NCBI GenBank assembly: GCA_000708835.1
Contig: DF237061.1
Coordinates: 124,001 to 188,000, forward strand
Direction: 5' to 3'
Length of the DNA stretch: 64,000 nt
DNA from: Klebsormidium nitens
Lineage: Eukaryota; Streptophyta; Klebsormidiophyceae; Klebsormidiales; Klebsormidiaceae
Below the pieces are notes generated by a model. The model did no database searches. It saw nothing but the letters and a program-made list of their open reading frames with translations, and was not told the DNA's origin. Positions within the stretch are counted from its first letter, which is position 1, and each line of letters opens with the position of its first letter. Shown in pieces: positions 23,318-35,370 of this stretch. The translations under genes were made by a program, and so were the position numbers.

Positions 23318-24784
23318 CTACTTGTGGCAGACTGAAGATGTGGGCATGCTGACGCACAGCCTCTTGTACTTCTTGATGGCTGCAAGCAGAAAAACCATTG
23401 TCTTCATTTCGAAAACCCTTCACACAAATCCATTTCAGTGTCACCCTCGACAACTGATATGTCACCGCTGTGCGTCAGTTTCCAAACTCCAGCTTAATGG
23501 GATCCAACTTCTGAATTCCAGAGTGCACTTTCAAATTTCAAAAAAATGGTCAGTATAAAGGTTTCGGTCGGGATCCCTTTGCTTCCGGTTGGTTGGCAGG
23601 TGACCGGATAAAGGGCGCTGCGGAATCAAAAATTTCTTGTTGGCGTGATCTTCTTGGGCATTGGCTGACCTCCTAAGTGTGGGTCGCCTATGATCTGTTC
23701 TGGATCGACAATCCTGGATGGTCTCCTTAGCCAAACTTGACCTGCCTCCAATAGGTACAGCTTTGTGGCAGAGCCTCTTTCCATCCTTGACTTGACCTAC
23801 CAAACCTCTTTCAGTATCGCAACAGATTATGTGTCCTACCAAGCACCCTTGGGCACAAGATGCAAAATGCGATCATCCCTTTGAACGCAAAATGCACTCT
23901 TCCCTTGGACCCTGGAATTCAAGCGATAGTCAATTGAAACCTATAATGCACTGAAGGCCTTCCTTTCACTTTTTCCAGTGCCAACGCATTGTACTCATGT
24001 GTCAGCAAACAGATGCCAAGAGATAGACGACAGACGCAATGAGTCCACCAGTTTCTGCAGCACTTACCCTCAGGAGTGCCACGGGTAGGCTCCTCAGCCT
24101 TGGCCTCCTCCTTTAGTACGGACGCAATCACAACGGCAGCAGTGGCGGCAAAGAATGCTCTCCTCTGCATGGCCTGCTTCTCCTGCTGGCTAGCTTGACA
24201 CCTCACAACCATGAACTGCAGCACCAAGAAGCGGCCAATTAGAGGTGACTGTGCCAGAGGAACAGACCTTTGAGCAAAAGCCTGGTAGGGGGATGAAGAT
24301 CAACAGCAATGAGACGCGCGCACGAAGGCACTTCAGTCTTCTGTTTCCTGTTCCCAGGCAGAGTGCAATCGCCTCAATTGACACCATCATTCTCCAACGT
24401 CTACCTTTGGCATTCATTGTACTTGTTGAACAGGATGTGGATAACGTGCATTGTGCACATTGCCTATGCAAGGCTCTGCAGGCATTCCCTCATATTGCAG
24501 CCATTGGACGGCGGAACTTTATGGGCACAGAGTCATGGTCTGTGTACGCAGTTCTTCTTGGCAGAAAACTCTGCTTCTTGGTGTGAATTCATATTTAGAT
24601 ATGGACAGTATGAATGCATTAAAACTCTACACCTGCACATTGCCCATTGTTCTATCAAAGACAATATCTGGTGACGACTCCTCACCCTGGCATTGCCTGC
24701 TGGCCGCGCGACGACATTCTTCTGCACACTCGCGAAGGAGCTCAGGGCAGACACGGACGAGAGGGCAGCAGCAGTGGAAGCCAT
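23318..24784 (-). CDS. psbTn: Photosystem II 5 kDa protein precursor, PsbTn (nuclear PsbT)
   Basis: Three exons on the minus strand: 24784-24686, 24215-24068 and 23379-23318; 102 aa. PsbTn is a tiny lumenal extrinsic subunit of photosystem II in the green lineage. The first exon encodes a Ser/Ala-rich chloroplast transit peptide (MASTAAALSSVSALSSFASV). Exon 2 adds a second targeting part with a twin-arginine (MQRRAFF) followed by a hydrophobic run (AATAAVVIASVL) and an AKA processing site. The mature part would be about 29 residues starting EEPTRGTPEAIKKYKR and ending LCVSMPTSSVCHK, with the two cysteines and the MPT motif of PsbTn. The last exon is only 62 nt and was found by continuing the frame from CCTGAGG|gtaagt. 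The twin-arginine suggests lumen import by the Tat route; this is inferred from sequence only. Confidence 0.92.
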
Positions 24785-25568
24785 GGTTGCGTTGAGGGAG
24801 GAGACGACGCCTTGCTTCTTTCTTTGATCAACAGCTTTGGCAGAGGAGAGATTCTCGAGTGCTCATGAGTGCTCATCTCCAACGTGGACGCGCAGGCAAG
24901 ATACCACGAAGTGGATAGGGCAGGCCGCAGCCACCAATCAGAGGCGGGGCGCTCTAGCCGTCCGATTTCAGACACGGCGAACATCGGACGGATAAGAATA
25001 ATATACCTACAACCTCCTCTGGGAATTCTTGAAGCCCGTCCGATCAAGCGGCAGACTGCAATTGGCGGCTCGCGCGGTGCGGTACTGACGAGTCCACCTG
25101 GTCGCTCTAGTTCCGACTGACACAAACGAACCCTTACCGTTACCGTCCACCGCCGGCCGCCGTGCACCCACTCATCCCCGTTCAAAGGGACCGCTACACG
25201 CCTCACTAGTTCTCGCCTCGCATTGCAAGCGCTGCGCTAGCGCATCTTGTCAAAATTGCACATGCAGCAGCACATTTGAATTGTGTCCCCTGCTAGCGGC
25301 CATTCTACTGGTCAATTCGTCTGCTATTCCTTCCCCAATCCACCGAGGGATTGCCTTTGCTTTCTTAAGAGCCACGAGATGACCTAGAAGGAATTACTAA
25401 GCTGTCACGCTTGCAAGGCTTTTAACCCGGTGGAAGTGCTCGCTGATTGTTCTGCTTTTCCACTTTTCCCTGTCTCCAGGCTTCTTTGTTTAGGGTACAA
25501 TTGATCGTCATCAAGCTGGGTGAACACCTCGTGGACACCCACTTTTCTTATCAGCAGACGAGGTCAAG
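24785..25568. promoter_or_regulatory. Divergent intergenic region of psbTn (-) and EMC3 (+)
   Basis: About 0.8 kb holds both promoters. Read toward psbTn, a TATA-like AT run lies about 220 bases before its ATG (around 24990-25005), next to a GATAAG (I-box-type) motif at about 24990-24996. I-boxes are common in promoters of plant photosynthesis genes, but a single hexamer is weak evidence. Confidence 0.35.
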
Positions 25569-28333
25569 ATGGGGGCAGATATCATTCTGGATACGCAGAT
25601 CAGGGACTGGGTGCTGGTCCCAATCACGCTGGTGATGTTCCTGATTGGAGTGTTAAGGCATTACATGACCAAGGCGCTGCAGTCAGAGAAGATTGGCGAG
25701 CCAAAGACGATCAGAGAGTCGTGAGTCTGAAATGGGTTCCCATGTGCTTGCAATATGCTGTTTGGATGAGTCCAATTTATGGCCAGCAGAAGTTGGCACC
25801 ACTGTTCCTCCTTGAAAAGATTGTAAAGCAAGTAAGAGGCTATTCTTTCAAATTGCAGTTGCCCAATGTTTTTCTCTGAAAGAATGCCTTATCAAGTGTT
25901 GCTGTCGTCTGATCATACACTATTCCACCTGCAGACAATCCATCATGAGAGCACGCTTTTTGAGAGCGAACGCTGGGTACATTCCAGCGACGTCTTTTCG
26001 GATGCGAAGGGCGTACTTCAACAACAAGGTAAAGAAAAGTTTCTGGCGTCCTCTTTGATTGGGAGAGTTGGTGGTAGAATGCTCGCACAGGAGAGCATAA
26101 GTATTTATGAACAACCTTACTGCCCAAGTTTAGATGAGATCTTGCTCTTACTCTTTGTATTTCACCGCAGGAAGAATTCCAAATCTTGCTGCATCGGCCC
26201 TTGTTATCAGAGGCGCCATGCTCGAGCAATGCTGCGTTATCCCATCCTCTGCTCACACAAAGAGATGGGGAGGTGCACTTATTCTCCTCCCCTTTGTCGC
26301 TGCAGGAAACTGGTCTCTTGGTGCAGCAGAAGAAAGATGCGCCCAACGCTGGGGCGCAGATGATGCAGGACCCCAGCTTTGCTGTCAACATGATGAAGAA
26401 CAACCTCAGCTACATGCTACCTCAGGTGCGCTCCATATTCTCCGAGCAGCTTGAATGTTGGAATGCGGTGCTTTTGCCCATCTTTCCCAGGCGTATTGTT
26501 TCCTTCCAACTCTCTGCTTTTGTTGCGATCTCGTTAAACCCACGTTCTCCTCACTGCCAACCGTGTTAATCTGCACATTTGCTTTGTTGCCCAGTCCGAC
26601 TTGGCCTTCATACACAAAAATGGTGAAAGTAGCTTATGCTGTTCTCCCTCTGATATGTGCAGAGTCTTACCTTCGCATGGATCAGCTTCTTCTTCTCTGG
26701 TTTTGTGGCTGGTGAGTGTCTCAGAAATTGCACCCACTGGCCTGCACTGCCTCACTTATATGCGCCAGTAATTTGTCAACAGCTCTCTTTCGAAAGCATT
26801 CTGCTCAGGATCTTCGCCAGCGCATCTTGCTTGAAAAGGCAGCTCGTTTAACACATGAAGATCTGGGTTTGATGGTTTGCCTTGGTCGATGCAATTGTCA
26901 AGAAGTCGCTGAGTTTCGACCCGAGGGGAGTTTGACACAAACACCTAGGTTGATGTTCCAGTGGTGCCTGTAACATCGTTCTTGTGCTATGTGCAGCCAA
27001 GATTCCCTTCCCCCTGACTCAGCGGTTTCGGAGCATGCTTCAGCGGGGCATCGAGTTGGGGTCACTCGATGTCACCTACGTCAGCAGCCAGTCATGGTAA
27101 GAGGGGTCGAAGCTGCCATCATGCCTCTTGCAAGGTGCCACGAAGGAAAGGGAAACGAATTTGCGTGGCAATATTAACTTACGGCAGGCCAGCAGAACGA
27201 TCATCAAAGCAGCAGGCACGGATAGTTGAGGTTTGTATCAGTATCTCTCATCGTCATATCCCTGTCCCTCGTCTCCTCGTCTTTTTCTTGTTCTCAGCGC
27301 AGGTTGTCTTCCGGCTCAAAGAATCCTGATAGAATGTCCCTATTCAACAGGTACTTTCTGAACCTGTTCGGGCTGAGAGGGGTTTTCAGTCTCGTACTTG
27401 GGGAGGGCAACGGTGAGCACACGGTTCTCATCCGTTCAGCTGCAACATGGTTATGTCTACGATTTCGCTCGTGGCTTTGGCTGCACTTGCTCGTCATTCG
27501 CATTGCAAAGTCTCAAGTTGAATAGCAGGTGCAGCGCCAACTCCTCGATGACCTCAGTTCAATGATGCTGCCTCTAAGTTCAGACTGATTAAGTGACTGT
27601 CAGAGTCGAAGTTTCCATAGACGATGAGATGTGCCGGTTCAGTCTCAACTGAGCAACGGTACCAATGACAGGACGACAAACTTGGGCCATGTTAGTTTCG
27701 GTTGATAAAAGGTGCCCCCATCGAGGAACGCTTCCAGTCGAGGTCGGTGAAGTTATAGAAGTGGTTCAAAGTTGAAGGTCTCATTAGCACTTCAGACATG
27801 GTGCTACGATCGCTTATTTCTGAGAATCGATGCAGTCGAGAGACATAGCAGCGTTCGAAGCAGCAAAAATTGTGAGGATGTCTGCGATTTTTTGCAGCCG
27901 GCGATGACACACAGAAAATGATGCAAGCACAAATGATGGGCATGGGGGGTGGTCTCGGGCCAGATGCTGCCAAGGTAAGAGCAAATCCGCCATTTATTCG
28001 GGGCAGGAAGGTGCTGGCCAGCTGCACAACAACTTCAAAATATGGTTGTTGTCATTATCAACTTGCGGCTACCAGTGGTAATTGACATTGTTTTGCTGCG
28101 GGTGACCTTTCAGCATTCTACTCTCGTACAATTCGCCTTGGCTGCTGGGCTAGCATTTCACTTGGTACTCACGAGCGAGCTTCCGCTTTGTGAGCCTTTT
28201 CGTATGTTCAACCTTTCAGGCTTTTCAAGCTGAAACGGATGCTTTGGAGCTGACGCAACACGAGTGGATACTTCCACAAATTGAGCAACACGCGGAGGAG
28301 ACTCTGAGAAGGGTCCTACGTGAACGGAGTTGA
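25569..28333 (+). CDS. EMC3: ER membrane protein complex subunit 3
   Basis: Eight exons join in phase: 25569-25720, 25935-26028, 26306-26425, 26663-26711, 26997-27096, 27351-27412, 27898-27974, 28220-28333; 255 aa, the usual length. EMC3 is an Oxa1-superfamily insertase subunit that helps insert tail-anchored and multi-pass proteins into the ER membrane. The sequence shows [20 protein letters not shown] (first membrane segment), [67 protein letters not shown] (second segment), [36 protein letters not shown] (third), a Met/Gly-rich loop, and a final [14 protein letters not shown] region. Several exons (49, 62 and 77 nt) are short. It is complete with no odd residues seen. It lies head-to-head with psbTn. 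Confidence 0.95.
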
Positions 28334-29784
28334 GGACACGGACCCGTTTGTTCGTGTTTGCAATGCTTCGACAAACTTTTTATTCTTTGCAACTCACTAC
28401 GAGATTGCTTAAGATGGTAATATGTACTTAGAGCGTTTTCGCCATGCCATTGTATGTACGTAAACCAGGCATGCTCGTGTTGGGCCATGATGAATAAACC
28501 TCATGAAATTCCTCTTTGTCTACGTTGTGGCATGCCCCAATTATTTGCCATTTTTGAATGAGCCTTGTATACTACAATCGACAGAATTGAAATGATTTTA
28601 GGGCTATAGCATACTCCACTTGTGGGAGTACTCCCATAAGAAACCCTTGTGCATTCTTCACGTTCCCATAACAAACCCATGTGCTTTAAGATGACTTGAA
28701 ACATGAAGAATTCAAAGATGCACTTGACGCGTCGACCTAGCTCAAAGAGCTCTTGCATGACGGTGTTACGGCGTGCCGCGCACGTCTTGTATATCTAGGC
28801 GCAAGAATGGGCAAGGCTGAAGCTGGAGACGTGACCAGTTTACCTGGACTCTGGGCTTCGATCCGTGCATGGGCATGCAGGGCAGAAATTATATCAGGAT
28901 TCAGCACTCGCAGGAATCAAGTTCGATCCGGTGTCCACAACCCTCCATGCATGATCGGACAATCGTACTCAGTGCAGTCAAAACCGGCGCTACGGGGGCA
29001 TTGGAATTTGAGGAGGGTGTTCACTTTGTGATTCTGTGAAGATCCAGGAGCTTCTCTCATGGTAGATTTGTTGATCTGACGGATGCGAAGCTCTTGATAC
29101 CGGTAATTAAAAGCACTATTTTTGCAGAAATCGAGCTTCTACTACTAGCCTTGTCGGACAAGGCTAGAGTCTGTACGGTACTCTGTCCATGTCCAGACTA
29201 CAGAGTGACGGCGACTCCATACTCCGAGTCCAGACTCCAGAGCACTGAGCAGGACTCCAGACTCCGGCCCATTGCGATTCCTGGCAACTTCCTCCGCTCT
29301 GCTCTGCTCTGGCGGGTTGGAAATGTTTCGCACACGTTAGTAAGTCTTAAGTAATATATGACATGGAATGTATCCAGCGATCCGACGATTCCGGCTAGCT
29401 CTTGTATAGCTGCATCTCAAAATCACATCTCATCATCAAGTTTCAGGTAGGTTAGTCATAGGCGCCCTGCAGGTTTCTAAGCTGTAGAAGATTTCAGCAG
29501 GTTTGGGCTCCACAACTTAGATTCTATGCAAGCTGTGCTATGTATTGATGGGTCTCCGACAAGCTATGATTGCCCTTTGCAGTTGATTGTGCACCGTTCG
29601 CCCGTTATTTTCACCCAGGTTCCAATGAGCTAGCTGCGCAACTTTTACTCTCAAGTAATTTTAGATCTAGGCAGTCAAGCTGTATTCCGTATTTGGTTCG
29701 TGCATCCCAAACCCCCAAACCCCCTCAGCGCCCCTCACATCTGCAATCCTGGGGCTCTTTGCGGGGATCACCTGGCCCCCATTC
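28334..29784. other. Intergenic, EMC3 to UBP3/4 gene
   Basis: The EMC3 3' flank has an AATAAA at about 28493-28498. The stretch includes a diverged tandem pair at 28632-28690 (CCCATAA-AAACCC-TGTGC units) and a block at 29180-29270 of repeated AGTCCAGACTCC/GACTCC motifs. No gene is supported before the UBP start codon. Confidence 0.45.
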
Positions 29785-32700
29785 ATGGGAGGGTCAGGTT
29801 CTAAGCTTGAGAAGGCGCTCGGTGAGGCGTTTCCTGAGGGGGAGCACTACTTTGGGCTGGAGAACTTTGGGAACACATGCTATTGCAATAGTGTGCTACA
29901 GGTGAGTCCAGAGCAGATAACTAAGATTTAGGGCAGCATGTGTTAAGGGAAGATTGGGGCAGATTTGAAAAATAGGGTTCGGAAAATTGCGCTGAGGTTT
30001 ATTGGAAAAGCAGGTCTTGGATTGCTCACAAGGATATACTTGTGGGGTCTGTTGCAATTGATGTGATGTTGTTTTGAGAAGCGGAGTTTGTTTTTGAAAG
30101 AATACATTGCAGGTTGCGGCTTTCGTCCAGTCATGAACATCATGCCTTCATAGTTGCTGCCCCCAAGCGTCGGATTCATGTTTTTGATAAGTTTTTGATC
30201 AGCGGGCGGCCATGATGAGAATGGATTGTTTGAACAGACAGGAAGCGCTCGAGCAGGGCGTTGAACTGGGTTGGGAGCAGCTTGCTTGGGTGCAACTTCA
30301 TAGACAAGTGCCTCCAACTCAGTAGTAATTTTGTTCACCTGGATTCACCTGTTCCGACCATCTGAAAAGAGGCGTTTCAAATCGTTGGGATTGCCTTTTC
30401 CTCTCCTAGTAGGACAACAAGAATGTTGCAAAGATATATATCTGGAACCAAGCAAGCAAGGTGTCATTTCAATCTGATGTAAGCCACACAGTACCTTAAA
30501 GTTGACTAAGGCTCTACTTTTTGAGAGCTTCCGCCTTATCCAGAAAGCTGACAAAATTCGCAGCTCTGTACTCTGTATGGCCCCTGAATTGCGGTAGAGA
30601 CGTTTTAATGTCATGCGGAAGTGCTTGCCTTATCAAAGAAGTACGTTGTCCTGCTGCAGGCCCTGTATTTCTGTGCCCCTTTTCGAGAGAAGCTGCTCAA
30701 GTATGCCGCCAAAATCCCCAAGCCAGTTCCGGAGCCTGATGAGACTCTCCTGAGCAGCCTGGCTGACCTCTTTTCACAGGTGAGCGCTCTTTACTTCGCT
30801 ATTTGGAAGACAAGCAGATTGGCCTATTTCTTCTGATTGACTACTTGCATTTCCCAGAACTGATTATACTTGAACAAATGTTTGAGATACCCCAATTGAC
30901 AATTACGGTGTCTTTTCTTTGGGGCTGTTGGAAGGTGGCGCGATACTCTCCTCTGCATAGCGAGATTTTGGAGGTTTGATTCTTGTTGTTGAAATTGGAC
31001 AGCCTTAGCCTAGATGGGGAGGTGGCATGTATGTCGCCTTTGTTGCACAACTTAGTTGAGCCTGTGGCTAAGGAGGCATGATGAGACTGGGGCCGCCACT
31101 TGTATGCTGTTTGCACGTTGGTTGATTTTCAAAGCGGTTCGGTTTCTGTGAGCCACGCATCAAGCATGTAAGAGATTGTCAAGCAACATGTTTATTGCGA
31201 TTTGAAGGTCTGTCCATTTTTTGCATCTTCCCGGTTCTTCTCTTATGAGTATTTCCTATGGCATGCCTGTCTCATCAAAGTGCGCGCTTCGTACAAGGGT
31301 GTCTCCAACAAACTACGCAATCCAGTATCAAGCCCTTGCCGACGTGTATGCCTTACGGGCCCCTGAGCTGTTTCAAACTGTTGTGTTTAAAGAACCTCAC
31401 AGGATTCACGGGCCCCTAAGCTGTTTCAAACTGTTGTGTTCAAGGAACCTCACAGGATGCCTTCCGTCACATCGTGGTCTACGCAGTTCAGTTCATGATG
31501 AAGCTTGCACAAAAGTTTCCAAGTTGCTCTTTCTTGTTTGCCTTATTTCTGACATCAGCTTTCGCACCAGCCAGGCCAGCATCCGGAAGAAGGATATGTT
31601 TCTTCTCCCCCTAGCTTACCCCTTTTTTGGGGCCCCTCTTTCCCTTTTCAAGCACAAAAAGGAAAGTTGACGGACATCGCAACACACGCATCTCTTCGTT
31701 CCTCTGAGACCTCCTGTATGTTGACACACCCTTCTGCTGCTCCCGCAGATCAGCACGCAGAAGAAGAAGACGGGCGTGATTGCGCCCAAGCGCTTTGTGC
31801 AGCGGCTCAAGAAGCAGAACGAGCTCTTCCGCAGCTACATGCACCAGGATGCGCACGAGTTCCTCAACTTTCTGCTCAACGAGCTCGCGGAAAACCTCGA
31901 GAAGGAGGAGAAAGCCCCGCGGGAGAGCGAGGCGCCGACGCCCAGCACGAGTGGGGGACATGGAGAGGGGGAAGAGTTTGGGAAAGCGAACGGGCACGTG
32001 AATGGGTTGGAGAACGGGGTGGCGGAGGGCACGAAGAGCGGGGCGCAGGGCAGGCAAGCAAAGACGTGGGTGCACGAGATTTTCCAGGTGGGGTCCGCAA
32101 GCAACAATTTGTTCAGCTTTACTTGGTTTGTCCTGGGAGCTTGTTGTGTCTTTATTAACATGTCCGAATGTCACAGCTTCTGGTCAATTCCACAAGAAGC
32201 TCCTATGGAGAGCTTGTGCGCTGCATTCACGTTTGATATTGTTGCGGCCCAGGACAAGCTGACAAACTGGGGACGATTCAAAGATAATCGGTGACTATAT
32301 TGGCAATCTCGTGCTGTTCATTAGACCCGATGCAGTCTGGCTGAAAGTCTCGTTTGTTCTCTTCGAGCGGTTCTGCCTGAGTCTGTTGCCCTTCGATGGA
32401 CAGATTGGCACCGTCTTTCGAGAAAAAGTTGTAAATCTGTGAAAGAAAAATTTGAAAGTATGTATCCAGTCGATACGGGATCACCTGATCTTTTATGTAC
32501 GTCACTGCCGCTGTCTATTCTGCCCTCCTCTTCATAGGAAGATGTCTGCTTAATGAGTATAGGCGAGGAACAACGATAATGAGAGGAAGTCGGAGTCTTG
32601 GTTAGAAGCACGTTGTCAGAAGGCAGAAGTTTCGCGGTTCTTCAGAACATTTTAAGTAGTTTTCTTGCTCAACGAAAGTCACACGACTCCAAAGGGCGAC

Positions 32701-35370
32701 TACATTTGATCAGTACCATTCCCGGGCACTGCGGTCAACAAGACGCAGTCTTGGCTAACAAAGGGCTAACGAAATCCCTCCGCAAGTGCTTGCTTGATTC
32801 CAGGTTTCAAGTGCAAACCCGCTACAGTGCCCCGCTGACCTTCGACCGCATCTAGAAAGGATGAGCCGCTCCGAGAGAGATTCTCTGCGTTCCTTTGCAC
32901 GCTTTGCTCCCCTAGGACACAATGACGGACGCAACGCATTTGCTCTTCTGTCCGCAGCGATTCAACATTCTTATTTTACTATGACAAACTGCGTACTTGC
33001 GAGGAACTCCGAAACGGTATGCTCAAACGCTTGTCACCCCCCGACCTTACATCCTACTTGACAAGACGCTCAAGGAAACTTGTGTATCTCACTTCTTAGA
33101 GGTCTTTGATTCGACGAGCGGTTACCCTCTTTTCCAGGGCTTGGTGACGAACGAGACGCGGTGCCTGTGCTGCGAGACGCTGACGTCACGCGACGAAACG
33201 TTCTTCGACCTGAGCCTGGACATCGAGCAGAACAGCAGTATCACCAGCTGCCTCCGCAACTTCAGCTCTACGGAGACGCTCAACGCCGAGAACAAGTTCT
33301 TTTGCGACAAGTGCTGCAGTCTGCAGGTCAGGGAAACGAGCTTATGACGGGTCTGAAGTTGTCAGACTTTTGTGCGATGGATTCTTGCTTTTCCCTTTTC
33401 GTGATCGATGACTTCTTGTGCGAGAAGCTCAACGCCGAGGACAAGTTCTTGCGGTAGAAGTGCCGCAGCCTGGAAGGTAAGGAAAACAAGGTTTGAAAAT
33501 TTCCGTGCGGTTCGCAGCGATTCTTAGGCGCCCGGAACGGCCTTTTTAGTTTGGGAAACTTGAGCGAACCCATTCCCCTCCGTTTCGCAACCCAAATTTT
33601 CCGTGAGACCTGGTCCTTGCCCCGAAGTATGCTTTTGCGCTGAAAGCCCAGATTTCGTTCGAGATCAAGAAGAGGTCGCGGATCCATAGTCCGTTTGGTT
33701 TCAGAGAGTGGGCCTTCACCTTTCTTGTCTGCTGTGTGCAATCTCGCTTCTCGGGTTCCGCATCTTTTATTTATCTGGAAGGTTCAAACTCGAAGACATC
33801 GTCCGACAAACCGTCGTATGTTCTCACCTTCCGCAAAGCTTTCGTTTCTGCGCAGGCGGCCCAGAAGCGGCTAGTCAAGGCGGCCCGATACCCTGGCAAA
33901 GCCAGTCCCGCAACATCGATATCTTTCTCCTGAAATACCCATGTATTGATTGAAACTACGGTTCTTCCTCAAGTCCTGACTTTTGCGCATGATGTGGGCT
34001 GCGCAGGAGGCCCAGAAACGGATGAAGATTAAGGCGGCGCCGCAGATTCTGGCGCTGCACCTGAAGCGCTTCAAGTACATCGAACAGCTGGGCCGCCACA
34101 AGAAGCTCATGTACCGGGTCGTCTTCCCGCTCGAGCTGCGCCTCTGCAACACCGTCGAGGGGGGGGTCAGTCACCCGCGTTTACGCCTTGCTTTAAGCTC
34201 TCTTATACAGGCTGCTGAGCGCGTATGCTGGCTGCCGACCTCTTATGCTGGCTCTTGAGATCTTTTCGTGTGCGCTTCTGCAACACTGTCGAGGGGGGGT
34301 CAGTTGCCCGCGCGCTTACCACTTGCTTCCAAGCCCTTTTTCAGGCTGCGGATTGCGCATTAAGGAGCTGTTGAGCCCTTATGCTCGCTCTTGAGAATGA
34401 TATCTGCTAGCATCTTCCTCGCTGTGGGCTCCTTATGTCTTTGCTGCGTAATCTTCGCGGCAGAGCCCCTCTTAGGTTGATGTCATGTTGGATGAGCGCT
34501 CCTACTGCCTCGAGCACCAACTTGTTCTGCCAGCGCTTATCATCTGCAATCTTCTCTTTTGTGTCGAAGTCCGAGTTGCGTACTGTTGTGTAAGGGGTTA
34601 AGTAGAGGGCCGAGGCTGATGATTTGCTTTGGACCGAAACGGTTCTGTTCATGACGGGATCTATTTCCAATTCGGTTCATATGGATATCCTTCGTTCTGA
34701 TCCGTCTGCTATGGCAAGCAGTGTCCACGTAGTCTTATCACTCACGCCCGTTCCACTCGTTTGGCGCCCCATAAGGACCAGCTTCTACTGCTGCGGTGGC
34801 TTGTATCCAGAAACCGAGAGCAACAAACGGACAAACAATCACACCCATTCACTCGTCTTATGCGAATCCTTGCAGGATGGCGCTGAAGCGGAGTACTCGT
34901 TGTTTGGCGTAGTGGTGCATGTGGGGAGCGGCCCCAATCACGGGCACTACGTCAGCCTTGTAAAGAGCCACAGCCATTGGCTGTTCTTTGGTGAGCTTAC
35001 GTTTTCAGGCCACCTTTGGAGGCCGTCGCTTGTTAGCTTGTCAACGTATGCATGTTGCTGTTGCAAAATGGTGCATATTCGAGTGGGTCTTTGCCTTAAA
35101 ATGCTGTCAAGTTGGCACACTCTTCCTACCGCTGGATTCTGTGGTCGAGATTGCAGATTTACGCGTTAATATAATGTGTAGGCTCACTGGTTTTCCCCGC
35201 CTTCTCTAGATGACGAATCCGTGGAACCAATCGACGAGTCTATGGTCCAGAGCTTCTTCGGTTCCACACAGGAGTACTCTAATAATACCGATCATGGGTA
35301 TATACTTTTCTACGAGATGACGCGGCCGGAGAGTAGCACACTCCCGCGGCGCTCAAGCGAACAGTCATAG
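29785..35370 (+). CDS. Ubiquitin-specific protease, plant UBP3/UBP4 (USP12/46) type
   Basis: Seven exons join in frame: 29785-29901, 30660-30779, 31749-32087, 33138-33326, 34007-34165, 34876-34990, 35210-35370; 399 aa. A cysteine protease that removes ubiquitin from proteins. The catalytic Cys box [16 protein letters not shown] ends exon 1 (Cys about residue 32). [13 protein letters not shown] follows in exon 3. The zinc-binding pairs are CLCCE and CDKCC in exon 4. The His box [20 protein letters not shown] lies in exon 6 and continues FFDDESVEP in exon 7. The N-terminus MGGSGSK fits N-myristoylation. Between EEKAP and WVHEIF exon 3 holds a Gly/Glu-rich insert. All catalytic residues are present, so it should be active. 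Introns 4 and 5 contain decayed copies of the adjacent exon edges, and intron 2 a 53-bp tandem duplication (see findings). Confidence 0.95.
31355..31460. repeat. 53-bp tandem duplication in UBP intron
   Basis: Two copies, starting at 31355 and 31408, run ACGGGCCCCT-AGCTGTTTCA and continue to CCTCACAGGAT with only a few differences. They lie in the intron before the exon at 31749. Confidence 0.85.
33422..33478 (+). repeat. Echo of UBP exon 4 end plus donor, inside the following intron
   Basis: The segment repeats 33273-33332: GAG-A/C-GCTCAACGCCGAG, ACAAGTTCTT, AAGTGC-GCAG-CTG, then a GTAAGG donor in place of GTCAGG. In the exon frame it carries a TAG stop, so use as coding sequence is unlikely. 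Period 149 bp. Confidence 0.8.
33850..33890 (+). repeat. Echo of UBP exon 5 start with its acceptor
   Basis: GCGCAGG-GGCCCAGAA-CGG followed by AAGGCGGC matches the acceptor and first codons at 34001-34040 with few changes, about 151 bp upstream. Confidence 0.7.
34271..34398 (+). repeat. Echo of UBP exon 5 end, donor and first intron part
   Basis: About 125 bp repeats 34137-34260 at a 134-136 bp period: TGCAACAC-GTCGAGGGGGG, then GTCAGT, then a diverged intron part ending TTATGCT-GCTCTTGAGA in both copies. Confidence 0.85.

Noticed and set aside
31611-32174. 187-codon antisense ORF over UBP exon 3
   Set aside because: The plus strand carries the conserved [13 protein letters not shown] motif in a phase-joined exon. 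The antisense product is low-complexity Leu/Arg.
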